Under the pieces are notes generated by a model. It was not told the origin of the DNA, made no database searches, and saw only the letters and a program-made list of their open reading frames with translations. A DNA stretch of 64,000 nt from Hathewaya proteolytica DSM 3090 (GTDB lineage Bacteria; Bacillota; Clostridia; Clostridiales; Clostridiaceae): contig NZ_FRAD01000006.1 in assembly GCF_900142225.1 (NCBI RefSeq), forward strand, positions 99,734 to 163,733, given 5' to 3'. How positions within the stretch are numbered: the first letter of the stretch is position 1; each line of letters begins with the position of its first letter. Positions 27,840 through 36,476 of the stretch are shown here, piece by piece. A program made the position numbers and the translations under genes.

Positions 27840-28147
27840 TTATTTCAGCATTTCCATCCACTGATCATTTTCCTTATAAAAATAATATTCTGCTATGTCA
27901 TCATTATTAAATACCTGTAACATCTTGTCCATTCCTTCAGCAAGTTTTAAATCCATTAATTCACTCATCTTCACCCAGTATACTTGTCCTTCATCCGATG
28001 ATTTAAGTTCCCCTTTAAAATTATTAGTCAACCTGGAAACGTTATACCAGTATACTCCTTGTCCACTCTATCTTGCACTAATACATATCCATTTTCATCA
28101 TATACCATGCACATATTTGTTAATATTACTTTTTCACTTCTGTCCAT
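27840..28147 (-). pseudogene. Nudix hydrolase with its catalytic box deleted
   Basis: From ATG 28147 the frame reads an N-terminal Nudix strand (ILTNMCMVYDENGYVLVQDR) as far as TGITFPG and then stops at TGA. The second half continues in another frame (27840-28031) with FKGELKSSDEGQVYWVKMSE, typical of 8-oxo-dGTP-type Nudix C-termini. The entire GX5EX7REUXEEXGU box that should sit between is absent. Both ends are preserved, so this is a clean internal deletion. A ribosome site (GAGGAGA) is still present. Confidence 0.82.
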
Positions 28148-28183
28148 TATTTTCTTCTCCTCTGTTATGTTTTAATATTTTCC

Positions 28184-28879
28184 CTAAATTTTTATCCAAC
28201 CTTTATTAACCCAATGCTGATTGTCCACCGATAAGTTTTTCTCATTTTTTGCAGCGTATTTATGCATACCTTTGCAAATTAAGAATTTCATTTTAACGAT
28301 TATATTCCTGTGAGGCATACAAATTTTTTTATATTTTTTAGCAAGCTTTTTAGTTTTATTTATGATAATATTTTTACGCTTGTCACTTAAATCATTCCAA
28401 ATAATGCCCTCAAGTAATGGTATTCCTAACTTTTTAATATGAGATATGCCCATCCATGATAAGCTGGTAGCAATGTCTTTCTGGGCTCCACCATTAAAAA
28501 TGCCAATAGCATTGGTCAAAATTACAGCTTTCTTGTTAAACATTTTTTCTTCAGGCCTGTGTACCATCCAATGAACACACAAATGATCAAGTAAAGTTTT
28601 CATCTGCGCTGTAGTCCTTAAAGCATAAACGGGAGAAGCGAAAATTAGCAAATCAGCCTCTAAAATAGCATTCCATATTGGCTTAACATACTCAGCATGT
28701 GGACAAAATTCTTCACCTTTTAAAAAGCAATTTTTACACCCACAACAAAAATGTGGTAGATCCTTTGGCAAGTAAAATTCCTTTACTTCATTTTTACCAC
28801 GCAAAACTTCTAAAAAACTTTCTTTTATATGATAAGTACATCCTCTTACTTCTGTTCCATTTATCACAATGATATTCAC
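28184..28879 (-). CDS. Flavodoxin-fold NAD(P)H-dependent FMN reductase
   Basis: 231 residues. The N-terminal beta-strand and FMN phosphate region (VINGTEVRGCTYHIKESF), a CCGCKNCF cysteine cluster and DLLIFASPVYALRTTAQMK mark the NADPH-dependent FMN reductase/iron-sulfur flavoprotein group. The C-terminus is basic and probably helical. It starts at GTG 28879 with GGGGAG 8 bases upstream. Likely an electron-transfer or quinone/nitro-reducing flavoprotein. Confidence 0.82.
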   Translation of the reverse strand: MNIIVINGTEVRGCTYHIKESFLEVLRGKNEVKEFYLPKDLPHFCCGCKNCFLKGEEFCPHAEYVKPIWNAILEADLLIFASPVYALRTTAQMKTLLDHLCVHWMVHRPEEKMFNKKAVILTNAIGIFNGGAQKDIATSLSWMGISHIKKLGIPLLEGIIWNDLSDKRKNIIINKTKKLAKKYKKICMPHRNIIVKMKFLICKGMHKYAAKNEKNLSVDNQHWVNKGWIKI

Positions 28880-28891
28880 ATTGACATCTCC

Positions 28892-29069
28892 CCTATTTTA
28901 TTCATTCAAATAACTTTTTAAAGTTAACCTGTTTCTTATCTCCACTATATCAACAATGGCGGTAAAACTCATGAGCTTCGATTCTTGTTGCTCCAGAAAC
29001 CAAACGAACTCCGCAAGCATTGTATTATGCATTCTCTAATTTGAAAATCCATGTTAGTTGCCTCCTATA
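28892..29069. repeat. 178-bp direct repeat, copy 1
   Basis: Matches 29743-29920 base for base at a constant offset of 851, with four substitutions and no gaps. The unit contains a ribosome binding site and a collapsed acetyltransferase gene. The two copies flank exactly one gene, the HD-domain protein. Confidence 0.95.
28902..29052 (-). pseudogene. Internally deleted GNAT acetyltransferase remnant, copy 1
   Basis: Behind GGAGG, ATG 29052 opens MDFQIRECII; in a different frame the 3' part encodes the C-terminal end of a GNAT protein (ACGVRLVSGATRIEAHEFYR, then HC). In this copy the next codon is TGA where copy 2 has GGA. The central acetyl-CoA binding domain is missing. Not functional. Confidence 0.65.
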
Positions 29070-29095
29070 TATCATATTTTTTCTCCATAAAATAT

Positions 29096-29701
29096 TTATC
29101 TTACATTTGGCAAAATATCATAAATTAAAACTCCTATTTTCTCCTCAAAAAAGCTCTGTATCTCAAATGTTATCTTCCACTTTTCTAATGTAAATTCATT
29201 AAACCCATACCTCATTACAACGTCTATCATTCTCTTTTCTAATATGCAAAATCCCGATGGTAAAGCTAAGGAATCACACATTTGAATCAATTTATCATAT
29301 GTTGAAAATTCTATATTGTCCAAGTACTCTTTCATAATATTGCGCTCCTCCTCTGTACAATCTTTTTTTCCACATACATCATCAACATTCTTACATAAGT
29401 AGCCATGTGTCATACAGATTCTTGCCCATAAGTCATAACCATTTTCCATAGCAAATTTATATCCATCAAAACTATGTCTCTCGTTAGTTACCCCATATCG
29501 TCTGCCAATATCATGTAAAAGGCCTAAAATATATGCCACTTCTGAATCTAAACCTTCTACCCGCTCTGCTATTAATTTAGCTGCCTCAGCTACATATAAA
29601 GAATGCTCTACCCATGGACCTGGATTTAATTTTTCTGCTTCCTTTAGAAATACCATTGCTTCCTCTCTTGTAGGTACTCCATATTCACAATAATTCTTCA
29701 T
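29096..29701 (-). CDS. HD-domain metal-dependent phosphohydrolase
   Basis: 201 residues. The H...HD...H...D order is present: EHSLYVAEAAKLIAE, GLLHDIGRR, RHSFDGYKFA and YDKLIQMCDSLA. HD proteins cleave phosphate esters, often of nucleotides; the substrate is not apparent. ATG 29701 follows AGGGGG. The gene is bracketed by the two copies of the 178-bp repeat, so recombination between them could delete it together with one repeat. Confidence 0.88.
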   Translation of the reverse strand: MKNYCEYGVPTREEAMVFLKEAEKLNPGPWVEHSLYVAEAAKLIAERVEGLDSEVAYILGLLHDIGRRYGVTNERHSFDGYKFAMENGYDLWARICMTHGYLCKNVDDVCGKKDCTEEERNIMKEYLDNIEFSTYDKLIQMCDSLALPSGFCILEKRMIDVVMRYGFNEFTLEKWKITFEIQSFFEEKIGVLIYDILPNVR

Positions 29702-29742
29702 GTATTCATCCCCCTAGATTCAAAATTAGCTTGCTTATTTTT

Positions 29743-29920
29743 CCTATTTTATTCATTCAAATAACTTTTTAAAGTTGACCTGTTTCTTATCTCCACTATA
29801 TCCACAATGGCGATAAAACTCATGAGCTTCGGTTCTTGTTGCTCCAGAAACCAAACGAACTCCGCAAGCATTGTATTATGCATTCTCTAATTTGAAAATC
29901 CATGTTAGTTGCCTCCTATA
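29743..29920. repeat. 178-bp direct repeat, copy 2
   Basis: Second copy of the unit at 28892-29069, four substitutions, no gaps. It lies upstream of the HD gene and fills most of the 302-base gap before the Nudix gene. Confidence 0.95.
29753..29903 (-). pseudogene. Internally deleted GNAT acetyltransferase remnant, copy 2
   Basis: Same structure as copy 1, but the C-terminal GNAT frame is open to its natural stop: ACGVRLVSGATRTEAHEFYR followed by HCGYSGDKKQVNFKKLFE. The start MDFQIRECII lies in another frame. Copy 2 is thus closer to the ancestral gene. Confidence 0.7.
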
Positions 29921-30003
29921 ATCTGAAATTTATATAGTTATTATATAAATCTGTATTCTTAATTTTAAGATAATCGCTTTCGTTAATTTCATATTAATAA
30001 TAT

Positions 30004-30411
30004 TTATTCAATGAATTCCTTCGCTTCATTTAGTATTCTTTTTGAACTCTCAAATTGAAAAGCATTCATTGCTTCCTTATATGTCATTAAATAAGCACCT
30101 TCTAACTCCTCTTCTTGATAACATAGTTGCTGGTTATCATACTCTGCAACAAAATATATTATTCTTTTAATCACATCTTTCTTTTTAATAATTGGATATT
30201 CATCAATTGTCCTAAACCCTGCAAGAATTTGTGGTTTTACACCTATTTCTTCATATATCTCCCTTAACGCAGTCTCTTCTTCAGTCTCATTTCCTTCAAT
30301 ATGCCCTTTTGGAAATCCATAAACCCCTTCTAAGGATTTAACAATAACAAAATAAATATCCTTGCCTTTGCGTGTAAATACTACTGCTCCACTTGAAACT
30401 TCATACTGCAT
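30004..30411 (-). CDS. Nudix hydrolase
   Basis: 135 residues with an intact Nudix box GHIEGNETEEETALREIYEE (about 36-55), all catalytic Glu present. The short, early box and the SSGAVVFTRKGKDIYFVIVK start resemble diadenosine tetraphosphate-type (MutT/Ap4A) hydrolases. Start ATG 30411 has GGAGGT upstream. Likely housecleaning of nucleotide derivatives. Confidence 0.9.
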   Translation of the reverse strand: MQYEVSSGAVVFTRKGKDIYFVIVKSLEGVYGFPKGHIEGNETEEETALREIYEEIGVKPQILAGFRTIDEYPIIKKKDVIKRIIYFVAEYDNQQLCYQEEELEGAYLMTYKEAMNAFQFESSKRILNEAKEFIE

Positions 30412-30494
30412 AACATACCTCCGTCATGATTATTATACAAATTTCTTATACTTCTCTAAAATCATTCGCTGATTTTATAATCTTCCTTGTTCAC

Positions 30495-30525
30495 AAAAAG
30501 CTAGCCTACTTTAAGCTAGCTTTTT
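30495..30525 (-). terminator. Intrinsic terminator
   Basis: An 11-bp stem AAAAAGCTAGC/GCTAGCTTTTT with a 9-base loop and U-run, about 170 bases past the fusion gene at 30694. The sequence between holds a methyltransferase remnant. Confidence 0.82.
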
Positions 30526-30589
30526 GTTTTTCCATCACTGTTATATACAAAAGAGCCACATGGAAGGCATCTCTAATTCTTTTTCGTTG

Positions 30590-30697
30590 CTAAATGGTAA
30601 ATTCTCCTGGCACATTTTCATTTGTCCAAGATGAATGCTCATGAAATCTATTGAGAATAAATTCGTTTTCGATAACTGAATTAATGATCTCACTTAA
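30590..30697 (-). pseudogene. C-terminal remnant of a class I methyltransferase
   Basis: The minus-strand frame overlapping the end of the fusion gene reads RYTLSEIINSVIENEFILNR then FHEHSSWTNENVPGEFTI before a TAG. The EIIN...EF...PGEFT pattern is the usual end of small SAM-dependent methyltransferases, distinct from the methyltransferase fused at 30694. Only about 36 residues survive. Confidence 0.6.
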
Positions 30698-31755
30698 GGT
30701 ATATCGTCTATAACTGCATAATAGTTATAATCAATAAAGCCATAATTTACAACGTTATCATACTTTAATTTACATGTATATTTTGTTTCTACATGAAAAT
30801 ACTTATCATACACTCTTAATATTTGGTTATACAATTCACCATTGGGTGTTTTCTCATCTGTACGAGTCATGAACATAGCTAGTGTGCCACCTGATTTCAA
30901 AAGATTATATACCTTGGGGAATGCGATTTTTTCTGGTATCCATTGTATAGTAGCTGCGGAGTATATTAAATCAAATTTCTTGTTTCCGAAGTCATAAGTT
31001 TCAAAATCCCCATGTACCACATTGAAATTATCATAAGAATTAAATTTATTTTTTGTGAAATCCACAAAATTTTCTCCAAGCTCTATGGCCATGTAATCAC
31101 ACCCAGTTTTTAAAAAAGGTTCTGTGGCCTGCCCCGTTCCTGGCCCAATCTCAAGTACTGATTTACTTTCATCTATTTTTGCATATTCTATTACATCATG
31201 AAAAAGTTCATTGCAGTACCGTGATCTCCATTTATCAAATTGTTCTGGAATAGCATCGTAGGTTTTTCTAAAATCCTTTTTTACAAGTTCTATGGCTTCT
31301 TTGCCAGACATATGTTCTATACACAATTCCAATACGCACACGCGTTGCAGGCTACCCTCTATTTCTTCTTCACGTCCTTGCACCTGATCTGGCGAATATT
31401 TTGCTGCCAATACTTCAAGAGCTTTCCTTTTTTCTGTTGGTTCCTCTAAAACACGAATTTTCCCAAAAGCAATGACACTGCGAAAATAAGTAGTATATTC
31501 TTCAGGTACTATAGTATCTTCATCAATGACACAGAAAGAAGCTTTATGGTTATTTTTAATAGCATCTATTTTGTGTCCAGTTTGAGCACAGTGAAAAAAT
31601 ACCTTTGAATCACAGTATACATAACTCATTGGCACCGCATAAGGATAACTATCATCACCAGACAAAGCTAGCACACCTGACGTGCCTTTGCTAAGAACTT
31701 TAATGGTATCTTCTACTGATAATGCCTGTTTTTTTCTACGCATTTCTCTAAACAT
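30694..31755 (-). CDS. Fusion: pyridoxamine-5'-phosphate-oxidase-like domain + class I SAM methyltransferase (3' truncated)
   Basis: 353 residues. Residues 1-155 are a complete NimA/PPOX-like flavin-binding split barrel (KGTSGVLALSGDDSYPYAVP, VFFHCAQTGHKIDAI, YFRSVIAFGKIRVL). Residues from about 165 are a methyltransferase with motif I VLEIGPGTGQATEPFL, motif II FDLIYSAATIQWIP and post-motif LLKSGGTLAMFM. The C-terminus ends early (NYYAVIDDIP), where homologues would continue about 40 residues. Probably two genes joined by deletion at both joints. Whether the product is active is unknown. Confidence 0.8.
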   Translation of the reverse strand: MFREMRRKKQALSVEDTIKVLSKGTSGVLALSGDDSYPYAVPMSYVYCDSKVFFHCAQTGHKIDAIKNNHKASFCVIDEDTIVPEEYTTYFRSVIAFGKIRVLEEPTEKRKALEVLAAKYSPDQVQGREEEIEGSLQRVCVLELCIEHMSGKEAIELVKKDFRKTYDAIPEQFDKWRSRYCNELFHDVIEYAKIDESKSVLEIGPGTGQATEPFLKTGCDYMAIELGENFVDFTKNKFNSYDNFNVVHGDFETYDFGNKKFDLIYSAATIQWIPEKIAFPKVYNLLKSGGTLAMFMTRTDEKTPNGELYNQILRVYDKYFHVETKYTCKLKYDNVVNYGFIDYNYYAVIDDIP

Positions 31756-31956
31756 TTATACTACACCTCTCTTATTTATCATAATACTTATTTTCTACTT
31801 CATTATTAAGCTTTTATATCCATTCCATAAATGTTCAATTTTACTATTAGCATAACTATTTCTCCCCTGATATTTTATTGATAATATGAATATTATAACA
31901 TATTCTTCTATTTGGTATTTTATATTTTATAAGATAATGCAATAACTAAAAGTACA

Positions 31957-31994
31957 ATAAAAAGGGCTCAACACGTGGTTGAAGCCCTTTTTAT
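31957..31994. terminator. Intrinsic terminator after the chemoreceptor gene
   Basis: AAAAAGGGCT-CAAC and its complement GTTG-AGCCCTTTTT form a long stem with a 4-5 base loop and a T-run, 6 bases beyond the stop. Confidence 0.88.
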
Positions 31995-31999
31995 TTCAA

Positions 32000-33685
32000 C
32001 TATCTTAACTTAAATTCCTGCACCATTGAATTTAAAGTATCTGACTGTGCTGTTAACTCTTCACTAGCCGCAGCACTTTCTTCTGCTATAGCTGAGTTCG
32101 ATTGTACAACCTCTGATATTTGATCTATTCCAGCATTTACTTGGCTTATAGATTGCGATTGTTCTAAGGTATCAGCTTTTATTTCATTTACTATTTCAGT
32201 TACTCGATTTATGTTTTTAACCACTTTTTCTAGAGATCTGGCAGTATCATCTGCTATATTCTTTCCCTTATTTACAGCATTTATTTCTGATTCAATAAGT
32301 TTTGCTGTTTGCTTTACAGCCTCTGAACTTTGTTCCGCTAGTTTTCTAACTTCATCTGCAACTACGGCAAAACCTCGTCCTGCTTCCCCTGCCCTTGCAG
32401 ATTCTATAGCTGCATTAAGCGCTAATAAGTTAGTTTGCTCTGCTATGGCATCAATAGCCTTAATAATACTACTAATATCTGCTGATGTTTTTTCAATTTC
32501 ATCCATGGCTTTAACCATGTCCACCATTTGCTCATTGCTCTTCTCTATGTTTTCAGCTAATTCCTCAGTAATATCATTTGTATCCTTTGCACGTTGAGCC
32601 GTTGCATGAACTTGCTGATTTATTTCATTCATTGATGCTAAAAGTTCTTCAACTACACTTGCTTGCTCTGTAGCACCTTGAGATAGACTTTGTGCTGTAG
32701 CTGATACTTGCTCCGAACCACCGTTAACTTGCCCTATAGCTTCTCTGATCTCTAAAAAATTATTATTTAAATATATTATTATGTTTTCTAAGCTATTTTT
32801 AATATTAACAAAATCACCTATATACTCTTTTTCAATAGTAACTGTCATGTCTTTTTGTGATATTTTGTTTAATATAGAATCAATATCATCTATATATTCT
32901 TTTAAAAATCCTTGTGTCTTTTTTACTGCAAATACTAACTGCCCTAATTCCGTATCATTTTCTTCTATGGGAACTTCAATATTAAGGTTTCCCTGTGATA
33001 ACAATATAAATTTATCTTTTATTATTTCTATAGGTTCAACTACCTTTGATTTAATTTCTTTATTATAGTGTGCATTTATTCTTAAGATTATAGCTAAAAT
33101 TACTATTAAAACTATTATAGAAAGAGTTAATATTATTTGTGATATTTTAGATGAATTATTAGCTCTTGTTTCTATCATATCAGCAAACTTTATTGTTAAA
33201 TTATCTATCTCTTCCTTATCAGTAAAATACTCTTTGTCAAAAAGTATTTTCTCTGCACCATCTTTTTCCCCATTTTTAACATATTCTATTGCTTTAGTTT
33301 CTTTTTCTGCTAATTTATTGGACTTATTTAAAGCTTCTTCAATTGTATTTTTTTCCTCCGTCTTTATTCCAATATTATTTATTTCTTCTAAAGCCTTGTC
33401 TCTTCTTTTAGTTTCATTTACCTCTTTGTTATAATTATCTAGATATTTTTCATCTCCTGTAATGGCATAGTATCTAACTTGATCTGTTAAATAATCAGAG
33501 CCATCTTTTAATTGTTGACTATAAGTATTTAATTTTAATCTTTGAGAGTTTAAGCTACTTGTTTTATAGGATATACCTAAAACTAAAATTGCAGCTACCA
33601 TACTAACTATCAGCGATATAGAAGTAATTCTGGACATGTTTTTCATCAACTGTGATACACTTACCATTTTTCTTTTTTCATCCAT
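32000..33685 (-). CDS. Methyl-accepting chemotaxis protein
   Basis: 561 residues: transmembrane helix 1 (about 18-40), an extracytoplasmic four-helix sensor domain, transmembrane helix 2 (about 183-203), HAMP, and a long coiled-coil signalling domain with the invariant hairpin tip AEQTNLLALNAAIESARAGE followed by GRGFAVVADEVRKLAEQS. Couples an unknown ligand to CheA/CheW. I start at ATG 33685 because GGAGAG lies 7 bases upstream; the longer frame starts in AT-rich leader. Monocistronic. Confidence 0.95.
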   Translation of the reverse strand: MDEKRKMVSVSQLMKNMSRITSISLIVSMVAAILVLGISYKTSSLNSQRLKLNTYSQQLKDGSDYLTDQVRYYAITGDEKYLDNYNKEVNETKRRDKALEEINNIGIKTEEKNTIEEALNKSNKLAEKETKAIEYVKNGEKDGAEKILFDKEYFTDKEEIDNLTIKFADMIETRANNSSKISQIILTLSIIVLIVILAIILRINAHYNKEIKSKVVEPIEIIKDKFILLSQGNLNIEVPIEENDTELGQLVFAVKKTQGFLKEYIDDIDSILNKISQKDMTVTIEKEYIGDFVNIKNSLENIIIYLNNNFLEIREAIGQVNGGSEQVSATAQSLSQGATEQASVVEELLASMNEINQQVHATAQRAKDTNDITEELAENIEKSNEQMVDMVKAMDEIEKTSADISSIIKAIDAIAEQTNLLALNAAIESARAGEAGRGFAVVADEVRKLAEQSSEAVKQTAKLIESEINAVNKGKNIADDTARSLEKVVKNINRVTEIVNEIKADTLEQSQSISQVNAGIDQISEVVQSNSAIAEESAAASEELTAQSDTLNSMVQEFKLR

Positions 33686-33970
33686 AATTTTTCTCTCCAA
33701 AATATTTTTTATATATTTTATCATATTTTTATAAAATATTTTTATCAATATTTAGCGATTTTAAATGAATTTTCGCGTTTATTTTTAAAATACTTTTATT
33801 TAATACTCTTATCTACTTTTTTATAATTCTTTAATTTATTTATTAATTTAATTATAAAAATCATACAATACAATTTCTATCAAAATATTCCTTCTAATTA
33901 TAATCTCAATTTTCAAACTTTTATTATTTTTCTTATTCTAAGTATTAGGTAGATTCCTGACTGTAACTGT
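33686..33970. other. AT-rich intergenic region, no gene seen
   Basis: Nearly 300 bases of very AT-rich DNA upstream of the chemoreceptor. It must contain the receptor promoter, but many A/T boxes make a choice arbitrary. No ORF with family resemblance. Confidence 0.6.
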
Positions 33971-34015
33971 TAAAAAATGCGGCAACTACTTTTAAGTAAT
34001 TACCACATTTTTAAA
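33971..34015 (-). terminator. Imperfect intrinsic terminator after the MarR gene
   Basis: AAAAATGcGGcAAcTAC pairs with GTAaTTaCCaCATTTTT around a TTTTAA loop; mismatches are regular and the outer A/T pairs give the U-tract. About 40 bases past the MarR stop. Confidence 0.7.
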
Positions 34016-34053
34016 ATTACGTTATTGTTATAGTGTCCAGAAATCCCATGTCA

Positions 34054-34563
34054 TTAATTTTCTTCTAAGTGTCGTCTCGTTTCTCTTTGGATTTCTTCTC
34101 TGTAATCAGCCTTTGTCTTAATATTTACTTCTTCCATCAGTTCCTTTGATATAACGTCTAGCATATACTCCATTTTATCTAGGTCCTCCTGTGGAAATCT
34201 ATTTTTGATACGCTCCATTACTACTCCTATATAATTGTAATTTATAGCATAGTAGTTTAAGAATTTATCCGTCACCTCAAGATAAAATTCCCTCTTATCC
34301 AACTCAGACTGTGTTCTTTTTACATACCCCTTCTTCACAAGGCAGTTTACTTTATAAGCAGCATTGGGAGGTGATATCTGTAAAAATGTTGAAAACTCGT
34401 TTATGGTAGGCTTGTTCAATGCATATATTGTCTCTGCACAGAAAACTTCTAAAGTTGACAAGCTTGCCTCTCTTGTTTCAAAATTTCTGCATACCTGTGA
34501 ATAAAAATGGAGTTTAAATTTAGAATAAACATCTAAAAAAACATTAAGTAACATATCATACAC
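34054..34563 (-). CDS. MarR-family regulator, probable fatty-acid synthesis repressor (FabT-like)
   Basis: 169 residues with a winged helix (NKPTINEFSTFLQISPPNAA then YKVNCLVKKGYVKR) and the MarR helical dimer ends. It sits immediately downstream of the fatty-acid operon on the same strand but across a 198-base gap with its own palindromes, so it is separately transcribed and probably self-regulated. MarR proteins next to fab genes (FabT) usually repress them with long-chain acyl-ACP as cofactor. Role inferred from position. The frame opens with GTG; ATG 34554 is equally plausible. Confidence 0.82.
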   Translation of the reverse strand: MYDMLLNVFLDVYSKFKLHFYSQVCRNFETREASLSTLEVFCAETIYALNKPTINEFSTFLQISPPNAAYKVNCLVKKGYVKRTQSELDKREFYLEVTDKFLNYYAINYNYIGVVMERIKNRFPQEDLDKMEYMLDVISKELMEEVNIKTKADYREEIQRETRRHLEEN

Positions 34564-34594
34564 CTATCCTAGTATTATTTATCCAATATTCACG

Positions 34595-34676
34595 TATTTA
34601 TTGTTTCAATAAATATACTTGAGAAGCAATATAAAATGCGTTTTGGATAATAAAATCTGATTTAAGTTAACTTAAA
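34595..34676 (-). promoter_or_regulatory. Two palindromes upstream of the MarR gene
   Basis: TATTTATTG-TTT-CAATAAATA (34595-34615) and the perfect 16-mer TTTAAGTTAACTTAAA (34661-34676) lie in the promoter gap between fabZ and the MarR gene. MarR dimers bind such dyads, so they are candidate auto-operators. The second resembles the TTTAAGTAAG/TTTAAATAAA repeats before acpP. Confidence 0.5.
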
Positions 34677-34761
34677 GCTTATGATAAATCAAGATTTTTC
34701 TTCGTATAACTTATATTATACTAAAGCATACTTATCTTTTCAATTGTTATACAAAATATTT

Positions 34762-35187
34762 CTAGCCCACAGCAAAAGACAACTCAGCTTTTGCAGCAAC
34801 TTTTCCATTTACTGTAGCCACGGCACTGCCAAATCCAACATTGCCTTTACGGGCAATTATCTCACATTTCAGCTCTAACACGTCTCCAGGTACAACTTGT
34901 GCCTTAAATCTGGCATTCTTAATACCACCAAAAAATACTATTTTACCTTTGTTTTCTTCTTCCGTCAATATGGCAATAGCCCCTACTTGAGCTAAAGCTT
35001 CTATAATTAAAACTCCTGGCATCACATGCTTTTCAGGGAAATGGCCACAAAACTGCATTTCGTTTACTGAAACACACTTTATGCCCTGTGCCCATTTTCC
35101 TGGCTCATAGTCACATATTTTATCCACCAGCAAGAATGGATATCTATGCGGAAGAATTTCTTGTATTTCATTTGAATTCAGTTCCAT
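34762..35187 (-). CDS. fabZ: 3-hydroxyacyl-ACP dehydratase
   Basis: 141 residues, hot-dog fold. ILPHRYPFLLVDKI carries the catalytic His, and GHFPEKHVMPGVLIIEALAQ the catalytic Glu. Dehydrates beta-hydroxyacyl-ACP to trans-2-enoyl-ACP. Last gene of the operon, 27 bases after fabF, with AAGGGAG before ATG 35187. Confidence 0.96.
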   Translation of the reverse strand: MELNSNEIQEILPHRYPFLLVDKICDYEPGKWAQGIKCVSVNEMQFCGHFPEKHVMPGVLIIEALAQVGAIAILTEEENKGKIVFFGGIKNARFKAQVVPGDVLELKCEIIARKGNVGFGSAVATVNGKVAAKAELSFAVG

Positions 35188-35214
35188 AAAATCCGCTCCC
35201 TTAATATATCATAT

Positions 35215-36453
35215 TTATTTTTCATATTTTTTTAATGCCAGTGTGCCATTATGACCACCAAATCCTAGGGAATTGGAAAGGGCAAATTTTATATCTGCTT
35301 TTCTTCCCTGGTTGGGAACCACATCAAGATCACAATCCTCATCTGGAACTTTATAATTTATAGTAGCTGGAGCAAAGCCTTCTTTTATAGCCATTGTTGT
35401 AAGTATAGCTTCTATTCCTCCTGCGGCGCCTAGCAAATGGCCTGTCATAGATTTTGTGGAGCTTACCATTACTTTCCTACAATGTTCTCCAAGGGCAGCT
35501 TTTATAGCAAGAGTTTCGCCCTTATCATTTAAAGGTGTAGAAGTACCATGGGCATTGATATAGTCTACTTTATCAGGAGTCTCACCTGCATCGTGGATGG
35601 CTTCCATCATGCACTTTGCAGCACCTGAGCCGTCAGGTAATGGAGACGTCATGTGGTATGCATCACAAGTAACACCATACCCTACAATTTCTCCTAAAAT
35701 ATTTGCCCCTCTTTTTATGGCATGTTCATAATCCTCTAGTACAATTACTCCAGCCCCTTCACCCAAAACAAAGCCTTCTCTTTCCTTGTCAAAAGGAATA
35801 GACGCCCTATTAGGATCTGTGCTTTCACTTAAAGCCCTTAAGGATGTAAACCCACCTAAAGCAAGAGGTGTTATGGTGCTCTCCGTTCCTCCACATATTA
35901 TTACATCACTATAACCATGTCTTATTTGCCTAAAAGCATCTCCAATAGCATTGGTTCCACCAGCACAAGCTGTTACTGTACATGAACAAATGCCCTTGAA
36001 TCCAAATTCTATAGCCACTGTGGCAGATGCCATATTGCATATACACATAGGAATAAAATATGGGGATACCTTGTCAAAACCACGTTCTAACCCCCTAGAA
36101 TGCTCTCTCTCGATAATCTCAAGACCTCCCACTCCAGAAGAAATAATTACTCCACATCTAAAAGGAGCTTCATTTTGCAATTCAATTCCACTTTGCTTTA
36201 CCGCTTCTCTTGCAGCTATAACAGCGTACTGTGTAAAATTGTCCATGGTACGGATTTCTTTTTTATCAAAATAACTCAGTGGATCAAAATCCTTAACTTC
36301 ACCACACAATTTTACCTTCTGTTCCGAAGTATCGTAACGAGTTATAGGACCTATGCCACAAACTCCCTTTTTGGCATTTTCCCACATCTCTACAGCTGTA
36401 TTGCCTATAGGTGATATAGCTCCCATGCCTGTTATCACAACTCTTCTATTCAT
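35215..36453 (-). CDS. fabF: Beta-ketoacyl-ACP synthase II
   Basis: 412 residues from ATG 36453, which has AAAGGAG 10 bases upstream; the longer frame overlapping fabG has none. Thiolase-fold condensing enzyme with the nucleophilic Cys in TVTACAGGTNAIGDA and the two His in NAHGTSTPLNDKGE and KSMTGHLLGAAGG. Elongates acyl-ACP with malonyl-ACP. Confidence 0.96.
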   Translation of the reverse strand: MNRRVVITGMGAISPIGNTAVEMWENAKKGVCGIGPITRYDTSEQKVKLCGEVKDFDPLSYFDKKEIRTMDNFTQYAVIAAREAVKQSGIELQNEAPFRCGVIISSGVGGLEIIEREHSRGLERGFDKVSPYFIPMCICNMASATVAIEFGFKGICSCTVTACAGGTNAIGDAFRQIRHGYSDVIICGGTESTITPLALGGFTSLRALSESTDPNRASIPFDKEREGFVLGEGAGVIVLEDYEHAIKRGANILGEIVGYGVTCDAYHMTSPLPDGSGAAKCMMEAIHDAGETPDKVDYINAHGTSTPLNDKGETLAIKAALGEHCRKVMVSSTKSMTGHLLGAAGGIEAILTTMAIKEGFAPATINYKVPDEDCDLDVVPNQGRKADIKFALSNSLGFGGHNGTLALKKYEK

Positions 36454-36476
36454 GTATTCTTTCTCCTTTATACAGA

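Noticed and set aside
28892..29920. CRISPR or prophage attachment repeats
   Set aside because: Only two long copies enclosing an ordinary gene; no short regular spacers, integrase or phage genes.
36100..36414. Plus-strand ORF opposite fabF
   Set aside because: Antisense to the condensing-enzyme active-site region, with no start signal or homology.
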